Of a stretch of DNA of 30,567 nt, positions 1-8,681 are shown in pieces. A program made the translations under genes and the position numbers. Each line of letters opens with the position of its first letter. Within the stretch, counting starts at the first letter, position 1. The DNA comes from DAISJD01 sp036821645. Its GTDB lineage: Bacteria; Pseudomonadota; Alphaproteobacteria; ATCC43930; CGMCC-115725. The notes below the pieces were generated by a model, which made no database searches, was not told the origin of the DNA, and saw only the letters and a list, made by a program, of their open reading frames with translations. The DNA lies in assembly GCA_036821645.1 (NCBI GenBank), contig DAISJD010000027.1, positions 1-30,567 of the forward strand, read 5' to 3'.

Positions 1-719
1 CGATGAGCATCGCCTATGGCTGCGCCAGTGCCTGCCGCGCACAAGGGGCCGAGATCGCCGTCACATATCTCAATGACAAGGCGGAACCCTATGTCAGGCC
101 CTTGGCCGAATCCCTCGGTGCCGCCTTGATCTTGCCGCTCGACGTGCGTGTACCGGGCATGTTGGAAACCGTGTTCGCCGAGATCACGAAAACCTGGGGC
201 AAGCTCGATTTTCTTATCCATTCCATCGCCTTTGCCCCGAAAGAGGATCTGCACGGTCGGGTGGTCGATTGTTCCGATACGGGCTTTGCCATGGCGATGG
301 ACGTATCGTGCCATTCCTTCATCCGCATGGCGAAACTGGCCGAGCCCTTGATGCGGGACGGCGGGACGCTGCTCACCGTCAGCTTCTATGGGGCCGAAAA
401 AGTTGTTGCACACTATAATATGATGGGACCTGTGAAGGCCGCCCTTGAATCCGTAGTCCGGTATCTGGCGGCGGAATTGGGGCCACAAGGGATCCGCGTA
501 CACACCCTGTCCCCCGGCCCGTTGAAAACCCGGGCGGCCAGCGGGATCGATCGCTTCGACGCCCTGCTTGACCGGGCCGCGGCCGCCGCCCCCAGCCATC
601 ATCTCGTTACGATTGAACAAATCGGGGCAACAGCCGCTTTTTTAGTCAGCGACGGGGCCGCCGGTATGACGGGCAATCTCATCTTCGTTGATGGCGGCTT
701 CAACAGCGTCGCCGGGTGA
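1..719 (+). CDS. fabI: Enoyl-[acyl-carrier-protein] reductase (NADH), 5'-truncated by window edge
   Basis: FabI catalyses the last reduction of each fatty-acid elongation cycle, reducing trans-2-enoyl-ACP to acyl-ACP with NADH in the cytosol. The frame is open to the window edge, so roughly the first 15-20 residues, including the start of the dinucleotide-binding motif, lie outside. Counting from the first Met visible (base 3), the SDR-type Rossmann fold continues with the SIAYGCA segment. HSIAFAPK at 73-80 is typical of FabI. The catalytic pair Tyr138-x6-Lys145 sits in the YNMMGPVK motif, and SPGPLKTRAASGI near 170 is the family substrate-loop signature. The protein ends in the usual FVDGG motif. 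The gene ends at a TGA and is followed by a 355-nt gap. In several other alphaproteobacteria fabI lies with fabA, fabB and irr; here irr is 22 kb away and the upstream neighbours cannot be seen. Confidence 0.95.
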   Translation, partial: MSIAYGCASACRAQGAEIAVTYLNDKAEPYVRPLAESLGAALILPLDVRVPGMLETVFAEITKTWGKLDFLIHSIAFAPKEDLHGRVVDCSDTGFAMAMDVSCHSFIRMAKLAEPLMRDGGTLLTVSFYGAEKVVAHYNMMGPVKAALESVVRYLAAELGPQGIRVHTLSPGPLKTRAASGIDRFDALLDRAAAAAPSHHLVTIEQIGATAAFLVSDGAAGMTGNLIFVDGGFNSVAG

Positions 720-1074
720 TAGCCAAAACACCCCTGGGCGTACGCGGGAAACCCGCTTAAGCGCTTGTATTTGCGGCAGTGCGGCATGAAATTACCGACC
801 GATACAACCGAATAAATCTTGCCCTATCGCCGCATTCGGTTAGGGTTCACCCGTGCGCCGCTGGGGCGGCGCACGGGCGGTCGGGTCGTTGCGTCAGGGC
901 AGGCCCGATCCATCATCGTGATGCTGGGGCTGATCGATGATCTTTGACCTTGGGGCCAATCCCGAGGCTCGAATGGCCTTTTGCTGTTTTAGACCCTTGA
1001 AAAGGCACTGCCGCGCCGCCCGGGGACGATCCTTCGGGCAGGGCGGACGGCGTGCTCACCCCGGGAGATGCATA
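720..1074. other. Intergenic region between fabI and the glutamate dehydrogenase gene
   Basis: This 355-nt stretch shows no convincing gene. An open frame in phase with the dehydrogenase runs back to base 937, but it is rich in Arg, Cys and Gly and unlike the family. The region holds one strong GC-rich hairpin (850-877). I see no clear -35/-10 pair. Confidence 0.5.
850..877 (+). terminator. GC-rich hairpin, possible terminator of fabI
   Basis: There is a perfect 11-bp inverted repeat (850-860 against 867-877) with a 6-nt loop. No U-tract follows, so it is either a non-canonical terminator, a 3'-end stabilising structure, or part of the leader of the downstream gene. It lies 130 nt after the fabI stop. 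Confidence 0.4.
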
Positions 1075-4000
1075 ATGCCGCTCGACGCGGAGTCCGATAA
1101 ACTCGCCCTGATCGACCAGATCGCCGATCTGGCTCGGTCCGGTACCCACACCGCCGAAGGCGCACTGCCGCTTGACGAAGCCTTCGTGCGCGCCTTCTAT
1201 CGCAATGTACCGCCTGCCGATATTCTGGCGCGCCCACCCGGCGACTTGCTGGCGGCCGCGTCGGCATTGTGGCATTTCATGGCCGAACGGCGGCCCGGCA
1301 AGCCGAAATTGTGCGTTTTGCGTCCCGCGGGCGACGAGACGGGGTGGATGGCCGGACGGACGATCGTGCAAATCGTCAATGACGATATGCCGTTCCTGGT
1401 CAATAGCGTCTCTGCCGCCGCCGCCCGCTTCGACCTCACGATCGATCTCGTTATTCACCCGGTCGTAACGCTGGAGCGCGATCGCGAGGGGCGGCTCATC
1501 CGGTTCGGTGCGGGATCGCCGAACGACCAGATGGAATCCGTCATGCATATCGCCCTCAAAGGGCGTTTGGACGAAGCAGGCGAAGAGGCCCTGTTGGCCG
1601 GTCTCGAAACGGTGTTGAGCGATGTCCGCGCCGCCGTCGTCGATTGGCAGCATATGCGCCGCAAGGTCCAAAAAATTTCCGAAGAACTGACCGGCGGCAA
1701 TTTGCCGGTTCCAGCCCTTGAGGCAACCGAGGTTTCCAGCTTTCTGACCTGGCTGTGCGATGGGAATTTCACCTTCCTTGGCTATCGCGAATATGAATAT
1801 GGGGCCAATGGGCTCATGGTCATTCCCGGCGTCGGCAAGGGCCTGCTGCGGAACGATGAATTTCTCGTGTTCGAGGGATTGCGCAATTTCAATCAATTGT
1901 CGCCTGACGTTCAGCAATTCATCCGCTCGCCGCAATTGGTCCTCGTCTCGAAATCCAACCGCCGTTCGACGGTCCATCGCCCCGTGCACATGGATACGAT
2001 CGGGATCAAGACCTTCAACGAGGCGGGCGAGGTCGTCGGTCAAAAACTGATCATCGGCCTGTTCACCTCGTCGTCATATTCCCGCCCGCCGCGTTCCATC
2101 CCGCTCATCCGGCGCAAGGTCGCCTATTGCCTGGATCGGTCCGGTTTCGCCGCCGACAGCCATGACGGCAAGGCACTCCAACATATTCTCGATTCCTATC
2201 CGCGCGACGAATTGTTTCAGATCGATCAAAGCGATTTATTCGTTACGGCACGGGGAATCCTGCATTTGCAGGAACGTCAGCGCATCGCCCTTTTTGTGCG
2301 GCGCGATCCCTATGAACGGTTTGCAAGCTGCCTCGTCTATGTCCCGCGCGATCGCTATAACAGTATCGTGCGCCACCGCATGGCAAAGATTCTAGAACAA
2401 AACTTTAACGGGAAAATCACCTCGGATCGCACGCACCTTGACGATTCGGTCCTTGCCCGCATCCATTTCATCGTCAAGACCCAACCGGGTCAGGTGCCGG
2501 ACGTCAATATTCCCGCCGTGGAACAAGCGCTGGTCGAGGCGGGTCGGATCTGGCTCGATACCCTGACCGAGATGCTGACGGCGGCGAAAGGCGAAATCGA
2601 AGGCTACGCCATGGCAAGGCTTTACGCCGATGCCTTCCCGACCAGCTACGCCGAACGGTTCGGTACGGCCGTCGTGGCCGACATTGCCAGTATCGAAACC
2701 GTCGAGGCGGGGGCCCCGATCGCCCTCACCCTCTATCAACAGGATGGGGCCGAACCCGGCGATTATCGCCTGAAAACCTTCCATCGCGCGACCCCCATCG
2801 CGCTGTCCGACGTCTTGCCCATTCTTGAGAATTTGGGCCTGCGGGTCATGAACGAATTGCCGTTCGAGATCACCTTGCGGGGGGGCAATACCGTTTGGCT
2901 GCAAGAATTCGAAGTTCAGTTGCGCAATGCACAGGACATAGACTTCGCCACCGTGCGGCCCCATTTCGAACAGGCTTTCGCGGCGATTTGGACTGGGACC
3001 CAAGATAATGACGGGTTCAATCGCCTCGTTCTGCGGGCAGGTCTCACGGCACGCGAAACCATCATCCTGCGCAGTTATTGTAAGTTTCTGCGCCAGGCCG
3101 GCAGTACCTTCAGCCAAGCCTACATGGAAGATACCCTCGGCACCCATCCAGGGATCGCCCACGATCTGGTCCGGCTGTTCCATATCCAGTTCGACCCGGC
3201 CCTCGGCGGCTCAGATCGCACCCACGATGCCGCAGCCGTCATTGCCAAGATCGATCAGGCCTTGGATCACGTCACCAACCTCGACGAAGATCGCATTCTG
3301 CGCAGTTTCCTGCTGCTGATCACCAAAAGCCTGCGCACCAATTACTATCAGCGGGATGAGGCCGGTCTGCCGAAATCCTATCTCTCGATCAAGCTTTCCA
3401 GCCAGGAAATCACGCTCCTGCCGCTGCCCCGGCCGTTGGTCGAAATCTTCGTCTACAGCACCCGGATGGAAGGCGTGCATCTGCGCGGCGGCAAAGTGGC
3501 CCGCGGCGGGATCCGGTGGTCCGATCGCAAGGAAGATTTCCGCACGGAAATCTTGGGCCTGATGAAGGCGCAAATGGTCAAGAATTCCGTCATCGTACCG
3601 GTCGGGTCGAAGGGTGGATTCGTGGCAAAGCGCCTGCCCCAGGGCAATGACCGCGAAGCCTTGATGGCGGAAGTGATCGCCAGCTACAAGACCCTCATGA
3701 CGGGCCTGTTGGATATTACGGACACGATCAAGGGCGATCATATCGAAGCACCCTGCGATGTCGTGCGCCGGGACGGCGACGATCCCTATCTCGTGGTTGC
3801 CGCCGACAAGGGAACCGCGACCTTCTCCGACATAGCCAACGGTGTCGCAATCGATTATGGCTTCTGGCTCGGCGACGCCTTCGCCTCCGGCGGTTCGATC
3901 GGTTACGACCATAAGGCAATGGGTATTACGGCACGCGGTGCGTGGGAAGCGGTCAAACGCCATTTCCGCGAACTCGGCACCGATATTCAGCGCCAAGATT

Positions 4001-5892
4001 TTACCTGCATCGGCGTCGGCGATATGTCGGGCGACGTTTTCGGCAACGGTATGCTCTTGTCCCAGCATACGTGCCTGCTGGCAGCCTTCAACCATCAGCA
4101 TATTTTCCTCGACCCCAATCCAGATCCCGCCCGTTCCTGGACGGAACGCAAGCGCCTGTTCGACCTGCCGCGTTCCAGTTGGCTCGATTACGATGGCACG
4201 CTCATCTCGCAAGGGGGCGGCGTTTTCGAACGGTCGGCAAAGTCGATCGCGCTTAGTCCCGCCGTCAAGGCCCGGTTTGGCATTGCCGAGGATTCGCTGG
4301 CGCCGGCGCAACTGATTCAGCATCTCTTAAAACAGCCGGTCGATTTGCTCTGGTTCGGCGGCATCGGCACCTATGTCAAGGCCTCAACCGAAACCCAGTT
4401 GGACGCAGGCGATCGGGCCAATGACGCCTTACGGGTCGACGGGCAGGATCTTGCGGCCAAAGTGATCGGCGAAGGGGCCAATCTTGCCATGACCCAACGC
4501 GGTCGGGTCGAGTTTGCCTTGAAGGGTGGGCGTCTCAATACCGACGCCATCGACAATTCCGCCGGGGTCGATACGTCCGACCATGAGGTCAACATCAAAA
4601 TTGCGGTCAGCGCCATTCTGGCCTCGGGCAAACTGACGGCTGACAAGCGAACCGCCTTCCTCGCCACGATGACCGACGATGTGGGACTGCACGTTTTGCG
4701 GGACAATTACCTGCAAACGCAAGCCCTTACCTTAGCCGAAGCCGAGGCGACGAAGCGCATCGATCAGCACATCACCCTGATGAAGAGCCTGGAAAAAACC
4801 GGGCGGCTCGACCGGGCGATCGAATATTTGCCAAATGACGAGTCGATCGGTAAACGGATTGCCGCCAATCGGGGCCTGACCCGGCCTGAATTGGCCGTTT
4901 TGCTGGCCTATGCCAAAAACGCAGCCTATCCCGAATTGCTGCACAGCGATTTGCCGGATCAGCCCGAACTCGAACAGGAATTGCTGCACTATTTCCCGCA
5001 GCAGATCAGAGACCTCGCGGCGGACGATCTGAAAGCCCATCGGTTGCGCCGAGAAATCATCGCAACCATCGTCACGAACGATATGATCAATCGGATGGGA
5101 CCGAGTTTCGTCACCGAGATGCAGGCCAAAACCGGCAAATCGACCGATGAAATCGCCCGTGCCTATCTCATTACGCGTGATGTGTTAAACCTGAAAACCC
5201 TGTGGGATGGGGTGGAAGCCTTGGATAACCGCGTCGCGGCGGACAGTCAAACCACGCTTCTCCTTGAGGTTCAGGCCATTGCCGAAGAAACCGCGCGCTG
5301 GTTCCTGCAATCGGGGCTCAGCCTCGATATTGCAGCCCGCACCCACGAGTTTCTGTCGGGCGTCGAGGCTTTGTCGCAAGGGCTCGGCACGATCCTGCCC
5401 TTGGCAGAGCGTCAACGCCAGACGGATCGCTCGGCCCATTACCAACGGTCGGGCGTACCGGCCGCCCTTGCCGATGCGGTCGTCGCCCTGCCCAGTCTCG
5501 CCGCCGCAATGGAAATCGTGCGGATCGAAGGGGGCGGCAAGGCGGATATCGTTGCGATGGGACAGCTTTACTTTGCCATCGGTGCCCAATTCGGCCTCGG
5601 GCAATTGCGCGCTCTCGCCGAAACTTTGCCAGCCACGACCTCTTGGCAGCGCCAAGCGATCGGTGCCTTGCTCGATGATTTTTCTGCCATGCATCAAGAA
5701 ATCATCAACCATGTTCTAAGCGCAACGGAACCCGGAACATCCAATCGTCTCGATCAATGGATGGCCGGGCGCCGGGATGCCGTTCGCCATGTCCAAGATA
5801 TCGTCGTCGAGATTACGCGGGCAAACCGGGTCGATCTTGCCATGATGACAGTGGCCGGACGGCAATTGCGTCAGTTGATGGCGGCATCGTGA
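1075..5892 (+). CDS. gdhB: Large NAD-specific glutamate dehydrogenase (Bac_GDH family)
   Basis: This enzyme oxidatively deaminates L-glutamate to 2-oxoglutarate and ammonia with NAD+, linking amino-acid catabolism to the TCA cycle. From the ATG at 1075 it is 1605 residues, the usual length of the large monofunctional bacterial NAD-GDHs. I chose this start because a GGGAG ribosome-binding site precedes it, and the 46 extra in-frame residues upstream do not look like the family. The N-terminal half is the regulatory, ACT-like region. The catalytic core has GGIRWSDR at 811-818, KAQMVKNS at 831-838 and GSKGGF at 844-849. The Rossmann part has GEGANL at 1132-1137 and the NSAGVDTSDHEVNIK block near 1162-1176. 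A helical C-terminal region follows. All core motifs are intact. The symbol gdhB follows common usage for this class; some annotations use gdh or gdh2. Confidence 0.95.
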   Translation: MPLDAESDKLALIDQIADLARSGTHTAEGALPLDEAFVRAFYRNVPPADILARPPGDLLAAASALWHFMAERRPGKPKLCVLRPAGDETGWMAGRTIVQIVNDDMPFLVNSVSAAAARFDLTIDLVIHPVVTLERDREGRLIRFGAGSPNDQMESVMHIALKGRLDEAGEEALLAGLETVLSDVRAAVVDWQHMRRKVQKISEELTGGNLPVPALEATEVSSFLTWLCDGNFTFLGYREYEYGANGLMVIPGVGKGLLRNDEFLVFEGLRNFNQLSPDVQQFIRSPQLVLVSKSNRRSTVHRPVHMDTIGIKTFNEAGEVVGQKLIIGLFTSSSYSRPPRSIPLIRRKVAYCLDRSGFAADSHDGKALQHILDSYPRDELFQIDQSDLFVTARGILHLQERQRIALFVRRDPYERFASCLVYVPRDRYNSIVRHRMAKILEQNFNGKITSDRTHLDDSVLARIHFIVKTQPGQVPDVNIPAVEQALVEAGRIWLDTLTEMLTAAKGEIEGYAMARLYADAFPTSYAERFGTAVVADIASIETVEAGAPIALTLYQQDGAEPGDYRLKTFHRATPIALSDVLPILENLGLRVMNELPFEITLRGGNTVWLQEFEVQLRNAQDIDFATVRPHFEQAFAAIWTGTQDNDGFNRLVLRAGLTARETIILRSYCKFLRQAGSTFSQAYMEDTLGTHPGIAHDLVRLFHIQFDPALGGSDRTHDAAAVIAKIDQALDHVTNLDEDRILRSFLLLITKSLRTNYYQRDEAGLPKSYLSIKLSSQEITLLPLPRPLVEIFVYSTRMEGVHLRGGKVARGGIRWSDRKEDFRTEILGLMKAQMVKNSVIVPVGSKGGFVAKRLPQGNDREALMAEVIASYKTLMTGLLDITDTIKGDHIEAPCDVVRRDGDDPYLVVAADKGTATFSDIANGVAIDYGFWLGDAFASGGSIGYDHKAMGITARGAWEAVKRHFRELGTDIQRQDFTCIGVGDMSGDVFGNGMLLSQHTCLLAAFNHQHIFLDPNPDPARSWTERKRLFDLPRSSWLDYDGTLISQGGGVFERSAKSIALSPAVKARFGIAEDSLAPAQLIQHLLKQPVDLLWFGGIGTYVKASTETQLDAGDRANDALRVDGQDLAAKVIGEGANLAMTQRGRVEFALKGGRLNTDAIDNSAGVDTSDHEVNIKIAVSAILASGKLTADKRTAFLATMTDDVGLHVLRDNYLQTQALTLAEAEATKRIDQHITLMKSLEKTGRLDRAIEYLPNDESIGKRIAANRGLTRPELAVLLAYAKNAAYPELLHSDLPDQPELEQELLHYFPQQIRDLAADDLKAHRLRREIIATIVTNDMINRMGPSFVTEMQAKTGKSTDEIARAYLITRDVLNLKTLWDGVEALDNRVAADSQTTLLLEVQAIAEETARWFLQSGLSLDIAARTHEFLSGVEALSQGLGTILPLAERQRQTDRSAHYQRSGVPAALADAVVALPSLAAAMEIVRIEGGGKADIVAMGQLYFAIGAQFGLGQLRALAETLPATTSWQRQAIGALLDDFSAMHQEIINHVLSATEPGTSNRLDQWMAGRRDAVRHVQDIVVEITRANRVDLAMMTVAGRQLRQLMAAS

Positions 5893-5898
5893 TGCCGC
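5881..5898 (+). terminator. Hairpin spanning the gdhB stop codon
   Basis: A perfect 7-bp stem (5881-5887 with 5892-5898) closes a 4-nt loop, and the TGA stop of the dehydrogenase lies at its loop/3'-arm junction. A second small 4-bp hairpin follows directly. There is no U-tract, so the terminator call is weak; it may instead protect the mRNA 3' end. Confidence 0.35.
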
Positions 5899-5943
5899 GC
5901 ACATTGTGCATCAGGATGAACCGCTTCGTTGGGTCAAAATGAT

Positions 5944-5974
5944 CGTAACGCAATGACACCGTAACGCAATGACA
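5944..5974. repeat. 15-bp tandem direct repeat upstream of the metal-binding protein gene
   Basis: The 15-mer cgtaacgcaatgaca occurs twice, at 5944-5958 and 5960-5974, separated by one base, giving a 16-bp period. It lies about 95 bp upstream of the small heavy-metal-associated protein gene and could be a regulator site. No known operator is recognised. Confidence 0.6.
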
Positions 5975-6066
5975 AGCCGGTCTTTCTCGGTCGGCTCTGG
6001 CGAGGTCGACCGAGATTGTGCATACTGACCGAAAAAATATCATAATAAGCGAGAGGGGAGTGATTG

Positions 6067-6261
6067 ATGGTTGAGCGGTTTGATGTTCGAGGAATGACCT
6101 GCACCCATTGCAGTCGGGTTGTTACCGCCGCCATCAAAGCCCAAGACCAAGGGGCAAGCGTCACAATCGATTTGACGAAAGGTATCGTCCATATCGACAG
6201 TCGCTTGGATCGACCGGCCCTTGAGGCCATCATCCGCGCCGAGGGTTATGAGATTTCTTGA
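6067..6261 (+). CDS. Heavy-metal-associated (HMA/CopZ-like) metal-binding protein
   Basis: This 64-residue protein is a single HMA domain of the ferredoxin-like fold. Such proteins bind Cu(I) or a related soft metal through two cysteines and pass it to P-type ATPases or regulators in the cytosol. The metal site is GMTCTHC (CxxC) near residues 9-15, followed by the typical pattern ending in EGYEI. I take the ATG at 6067 because a GGGGAG ribosome-binding site lies about 7 nt upstream; the TTG one codon earlier is also open. No signal peptide is seen. It stands alone: no copper ATPase, MerR-type regulator or mercury gene is in the window, so the metal and partner are unknown. A tandem repeat lies upstream and a strong hairpin downstream. 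Confidence 0.85.
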   Translation: MVERFDVRGMTCTHCSRVVTAAIKAQDQGASVTIDLTKGIVHIDSRLDRPALEAIIRAEGYEIS

Positions 6262-6342
6262 TAGCCCCCTCGGTTATTTACCTTTCGGTTCTTCAAAAAC
6301 CCCTCTTGTCGGCGTCCTCGGGCCGTTATCGTCGCCAAAATC

Positions 6343-6378
6343 ACGATGTTTGGTCGTCAATCGACGGCCAAACATCGT
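6343..6378. terminator. Bidirectional hairpin terminator between converging genes
   Basis: A 16-bp stem (6343-6358 with 6363-6378, one G-T wobble) closes a 4-nt loop. It sits between the plus-strand HMA gene and the minus-strand secreted-protein gene. The flanks are AT-rich (AAAATC before, CAATTAA after), which fits termination in both directions, though neither flank has a long pure T-run. Confidence 0.65.
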
Positions 6379-6429
6379 CAATTAAGCGCGGGGGACTGAT
6401 CGATAGGATTGATCGGCCCCCAGTCATGG

Positions 6430-7206
6430 TTATCGCCCGCCGTAAGGCATCGGGGGTTTCGACGCATTGGCTGGCGGCGTCCCATTCTTCGGTGCCTGCT
6501 GACCGTTGCCGGGCACCGTGATCGTGGTGAGTTTTGCCATCACTTCATCGGATTTACCGTCGCACGGGGCCAGTTTAAAGCCGCTGAGATCGACGGCACC
6601 GATTGCCTTGGCCCGATCGTTTTCAAAAGCCGGAATGATTTTATCGTTGAAAATCGCCGATATTTTCTCACCGATCGCCGCTTGACCTTCTTCCGGGGTC
6701 TTCGCCGTCACCGTACCGATTGCCTTGAAATCGGCAGCGAACCGTTCGACCAACTTCTCCCCGAATGCCTTGATCACCGCATCATCAGCCTTGATCAAGG
6801 GATCTTCGTGGGCCGCAACGGCATCGATCACGCAGGCATTGCCCAAGGTCTGAAAATCAGATGCGACACTGACCGCGCGCTTCAAACCGAGGAGCACGGT
6901 AACGCTCTTGACGCCAAGACAATTCGTGCCGTCCGGTTGCTTTTGGATGAGCAATTCCTTGCCGAGCTTTGCTTGGATATCGGCATCGTAATGGGTAAAC
7001 ACAGTCTTATCCCCGCCATACCCCGCCTTGGCGGCAAGCAGGCGCGCGGATTGGCTCAAATCCCGTTCGACCGGACTTGGAATAGGCGAAAAAGTCAGCG
7101 TCGGCGCCGGAAAGGCCGGACAGGTGGCGGCGGCATGGCTCGCACTCACCGTACCGGAATAAGCAACCAAAGCAGTGCCAAGAGCAAAAGCAAACAACCG
7201 CATCAT
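6430..7206 (-). CDS. Secreted/periplasmic protein of unknown function with a degenerate HExxH-like motif
   Basis: The 258-residue product starts with a clear Sec signal peptide: a short basic n-region, a hydrophobic core, and likely cleavage after the SASHA segment near residue 25. The mature part has four cysteines (29, 96, 125, 215), enough for two disulfides. By eye, residues 70-165 resemble a family of exported alphaproteobacterial proteins with a Cys, a V-x-V-x-LG strand, a second Cys, then HExxH on a helix. Here the last motif reads AHEDPLIK (132-139), so the second zinc-ligand histidine is missing. That resemblance is from memory and needs a profile search. The C-terminal 25 residues are Pro/Asn/Gly-rich and probably unstructured. 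The gene converges on the HMA gene across the hairpin at 6343-6378. An ATG one codon downstream (7203) is an alternative start. No specific function can be assigned. Confidence 0.75.
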   Translation of the reverse strand: MMRLFAFALGTALVAYSGTVSASHAAATCPAFPAPTLTFSPIPSPVERDLSQSARLLAAKAGYGGDKTVFTHYDADIQAKLGKELLIQKQPDGTNCLGVKSVTVLLGLKRAVSVASDFQTLGNACVIDAVAAHEDPLIKADDAVIKAFGEKLVERFAADFKAIGTVTAKTPEEGQAAIGEKISAIFNDKIIPAFENDRAKAIGAVDLSGFKLAPCDGKSDEVMAKLTTITVPGNGQQAPKNGTPPANASKPPMPYGGR

Positions 7207-7504
7207 GAGACCCCGAAAAAGTGAACAGGTGCCAAGAAAACCCCCGCATCAGGGTCGATAGCAAGAAAAAACCTTCATTTTGCCCGTTTTTACCGAGATT
7301 TGCAGTGCACAATTTTGACACGGTTCGACGCAATCACACCAATGCATAGCCGGGCAGCCGCTTTCACGTTAAACAAGCCCTTGACGGATAGCCTCCGCTC
7401 TCGCATGTAGAAGGGATTGGTCGCTATAGCAGCGGCCTTGTAAAATCTCATGGCAGGGTGCCGGCGGCGGCTTGGTAGCACCGCCTTCCAGGAAAGGTTC
7501 GAGC
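7207..7504 (+). other. Divergent intergenic region and metK leader
   Basis: This 298-nt region lies between the divergent secreted-protein gene and metK. It holds a TTGACA hexamer at 7315-7320 without a good -10, and a TAAAAT -10-like box at 7441-7446 with a weak TTGGTC 18 nt upstream. It also holds a 7-bp hairpin (7419-7425 with 7431-7437) and two competing GC-rich hairpins just before the metK ribosome-binding site (7457-7461 with 7478-7482, and a GGCGG run with CCGCC at 7481-7485). It does not match the SAM-II or SAM/SAH riboswitch consensus as I know them. Confidence 0.45.
7490..7497 (+). promoter_or_regulatory. metK ribosome-binding site that fixes a TTG start
   Basis: AGGAAAGG lies 7 nt before the TTG at 7505 and decides the start. 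CCTT at 7484-7487 can pair with AAGG at 7494-7497, so the site may be partly sequestered in a small hairpin. Confidence 0.7.
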
Positions 7505-8671
7505 TTGTCCAAGACCGATTATATCTTTACCAGTGAATCCGTCTCAGAAGGCCATCCGGACAAGGTCTGTGATCGGATTTCGGATTCGATCGTCGATCTT
7601 TATCTCGGCGCTGATCCCCAGGCGCGGGTTGCCGTGGAAACTTTGGCGACGACCAACCGCGTCGTGTTGGCCGGTGAAGTGCGTGGCCCCGCCTCCGTGA
7701 CGACCGAGCGTCTTGTGGAAACGGCGCGCAACGCCATCCGCGAAATCGGTTACGAGCAGGATGGCTTCCACTGGAAGAATGCCGAGATCGATTGCTACGT
7801 TCACGAACAATCTTCCGACATCGCCCAAGGCGTCGATGCCGCCGGCAACAAGGATGAAGGGGCCGGTGATCAGGGCATCATGTTCGGCTACGCCGTGCGT
7901 GAAACCGAACACCTGATGCCCGCCCCGATCGCCTATGCCCACGCGATTTTGAAATCCCTGACCGACGCCCGTCACAATGGATCGGCACCGGCTCTCGGCC
8001 CCGACGCCAAGAGTCAGGTCAGCCTGCAATATGTCGATGGCAAGCCCGTCCGGGCAACATCGGTCGTGGTTTCGACCCAACATACGCAAGATGTTGACCT
8101 GGCCCAGGTTCGTGAAATCGTTCGTCCCCATGTCCTCAAGGTATTGCCTGAAGGGTTCATGTGCGACGAAAGCCAATTTTACGTCAATCCGACCGGTCGT
8201 TTCGTGATCGGCGGTCCCGACGGGGATGCCGGGCTCACGGGGCGCAAGATCATCGTCGACACCTATGGCGGTGCGGCCCCCCATGGCGGCGGTGCCTTCT
8301 CCGGCAAGGATCCGACGAAGGTCGATCGTTCGGCCGCCTATGCCGCGCGCTATCTCGCCAAGAACGTGGTTGCGGCCGGTCTTGCCAACCGGTGTACCAT
8401 CCAGTTGGCCTATGCGATCGGCGTTTCCCATCCGCTCGCCGTTTATATCGATACCCACAATACGGGTGAAGTCGACGAAGTAAAATTGTCCAAGGTTCTC
8501 CAAGAATTGGTCAACCTGTCCCCGCGCGGCATTCGCACCCATCTCGGCTTGAACAAGCCGATCTATACGCGGACTTCGAGCTACGGCCATTTCGGTCGTG
8601 CCGCCGAAGCCGATGGCGGTTTCTCGTGGGAACGCACGGATCTCGTCGATCAATTGCGCGCTGCGTTCTAA
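7505..8671 (+). CDS. metK: S-adenosylmethionine synthetase
   Basis: MetK makes S-adenosylmethionine from ATP and methionine, releasing phosphate and pyrophosphate; it is a cytosolic homotetramer in its known relatives. From the TTG at 7505 the product is 388 residues, normal for the family, and begins MSKTDYIFTSESVSEGHPDK. The ATP/methionine-binding GHPDKVCD motif is at 16-23. The GDQGIMFGYA signature is near 120-129, and the glycine-rich GGGAFSGKDPTKVDRSAAY signature is near 261-279, all intact. An upstream TTG at 7472 would add 11 residues but lies before the strong ribosome-binding site, so it is rejected. The gene is monocistronic by appearance: a structured leader is in front and two hairpins, one a strong intrinsic terminator, follow. 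Its product is also the methyl donor for trmB next door. Confidence 0.97.
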   Translation: MSKTDYIFTSESVSEGHPDKVCDRISDSIVDLYLGADPQARVAVETLATTNRVVLAGEVRGPASVTTERLVETARNAIREIGYEQDGFHWKNAEIDCYVHEQSSDIAQGVDAAGNKDEGAGDQGIMFGYAVRETEHLMPAPIAYAHAILKSLTDARHNGSAPALGPDAKSQVSLQYVDGKPVRATSVVVSTQHTQDVDLAQVREIVRPHVLKVLPEGFMCDESQFYVNPTGRFVIGGPDGDAGLTGRKIIVDTYGGAAPHGGGAFSGKDPTKVDRSAAYAARYLAKNVVAAGLANRCTIQLAYAIGVSHPLAVYIDTHNTGEVDEVKLSKVLQELVNLSPRGIRTHLGLNKPIYTRTSSYGHFGRAAEADGGFSWERTDLVDQLRAAF

Positions 8672-8681
8672 GACCCACCCC

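Noticed and set aside
937..1074. N-terminal extension of the glutamate dehydrogenase.
   Set aside because: It is in frame but rich in Arg, Gly and Cys, unlike the family, and the ATG at 1075 has a good ribosome-binding site.
7207..7504. A SAM-II or SAM/SAH riboswitch before metK.
   Set aside because: The CCGCCTTCCAGG stretch faintly recalls the SAM/SAH core, but the flanking P1 stem and pseudoknot partners are missing, and the SAM-II GCTAAA-type core is absent.
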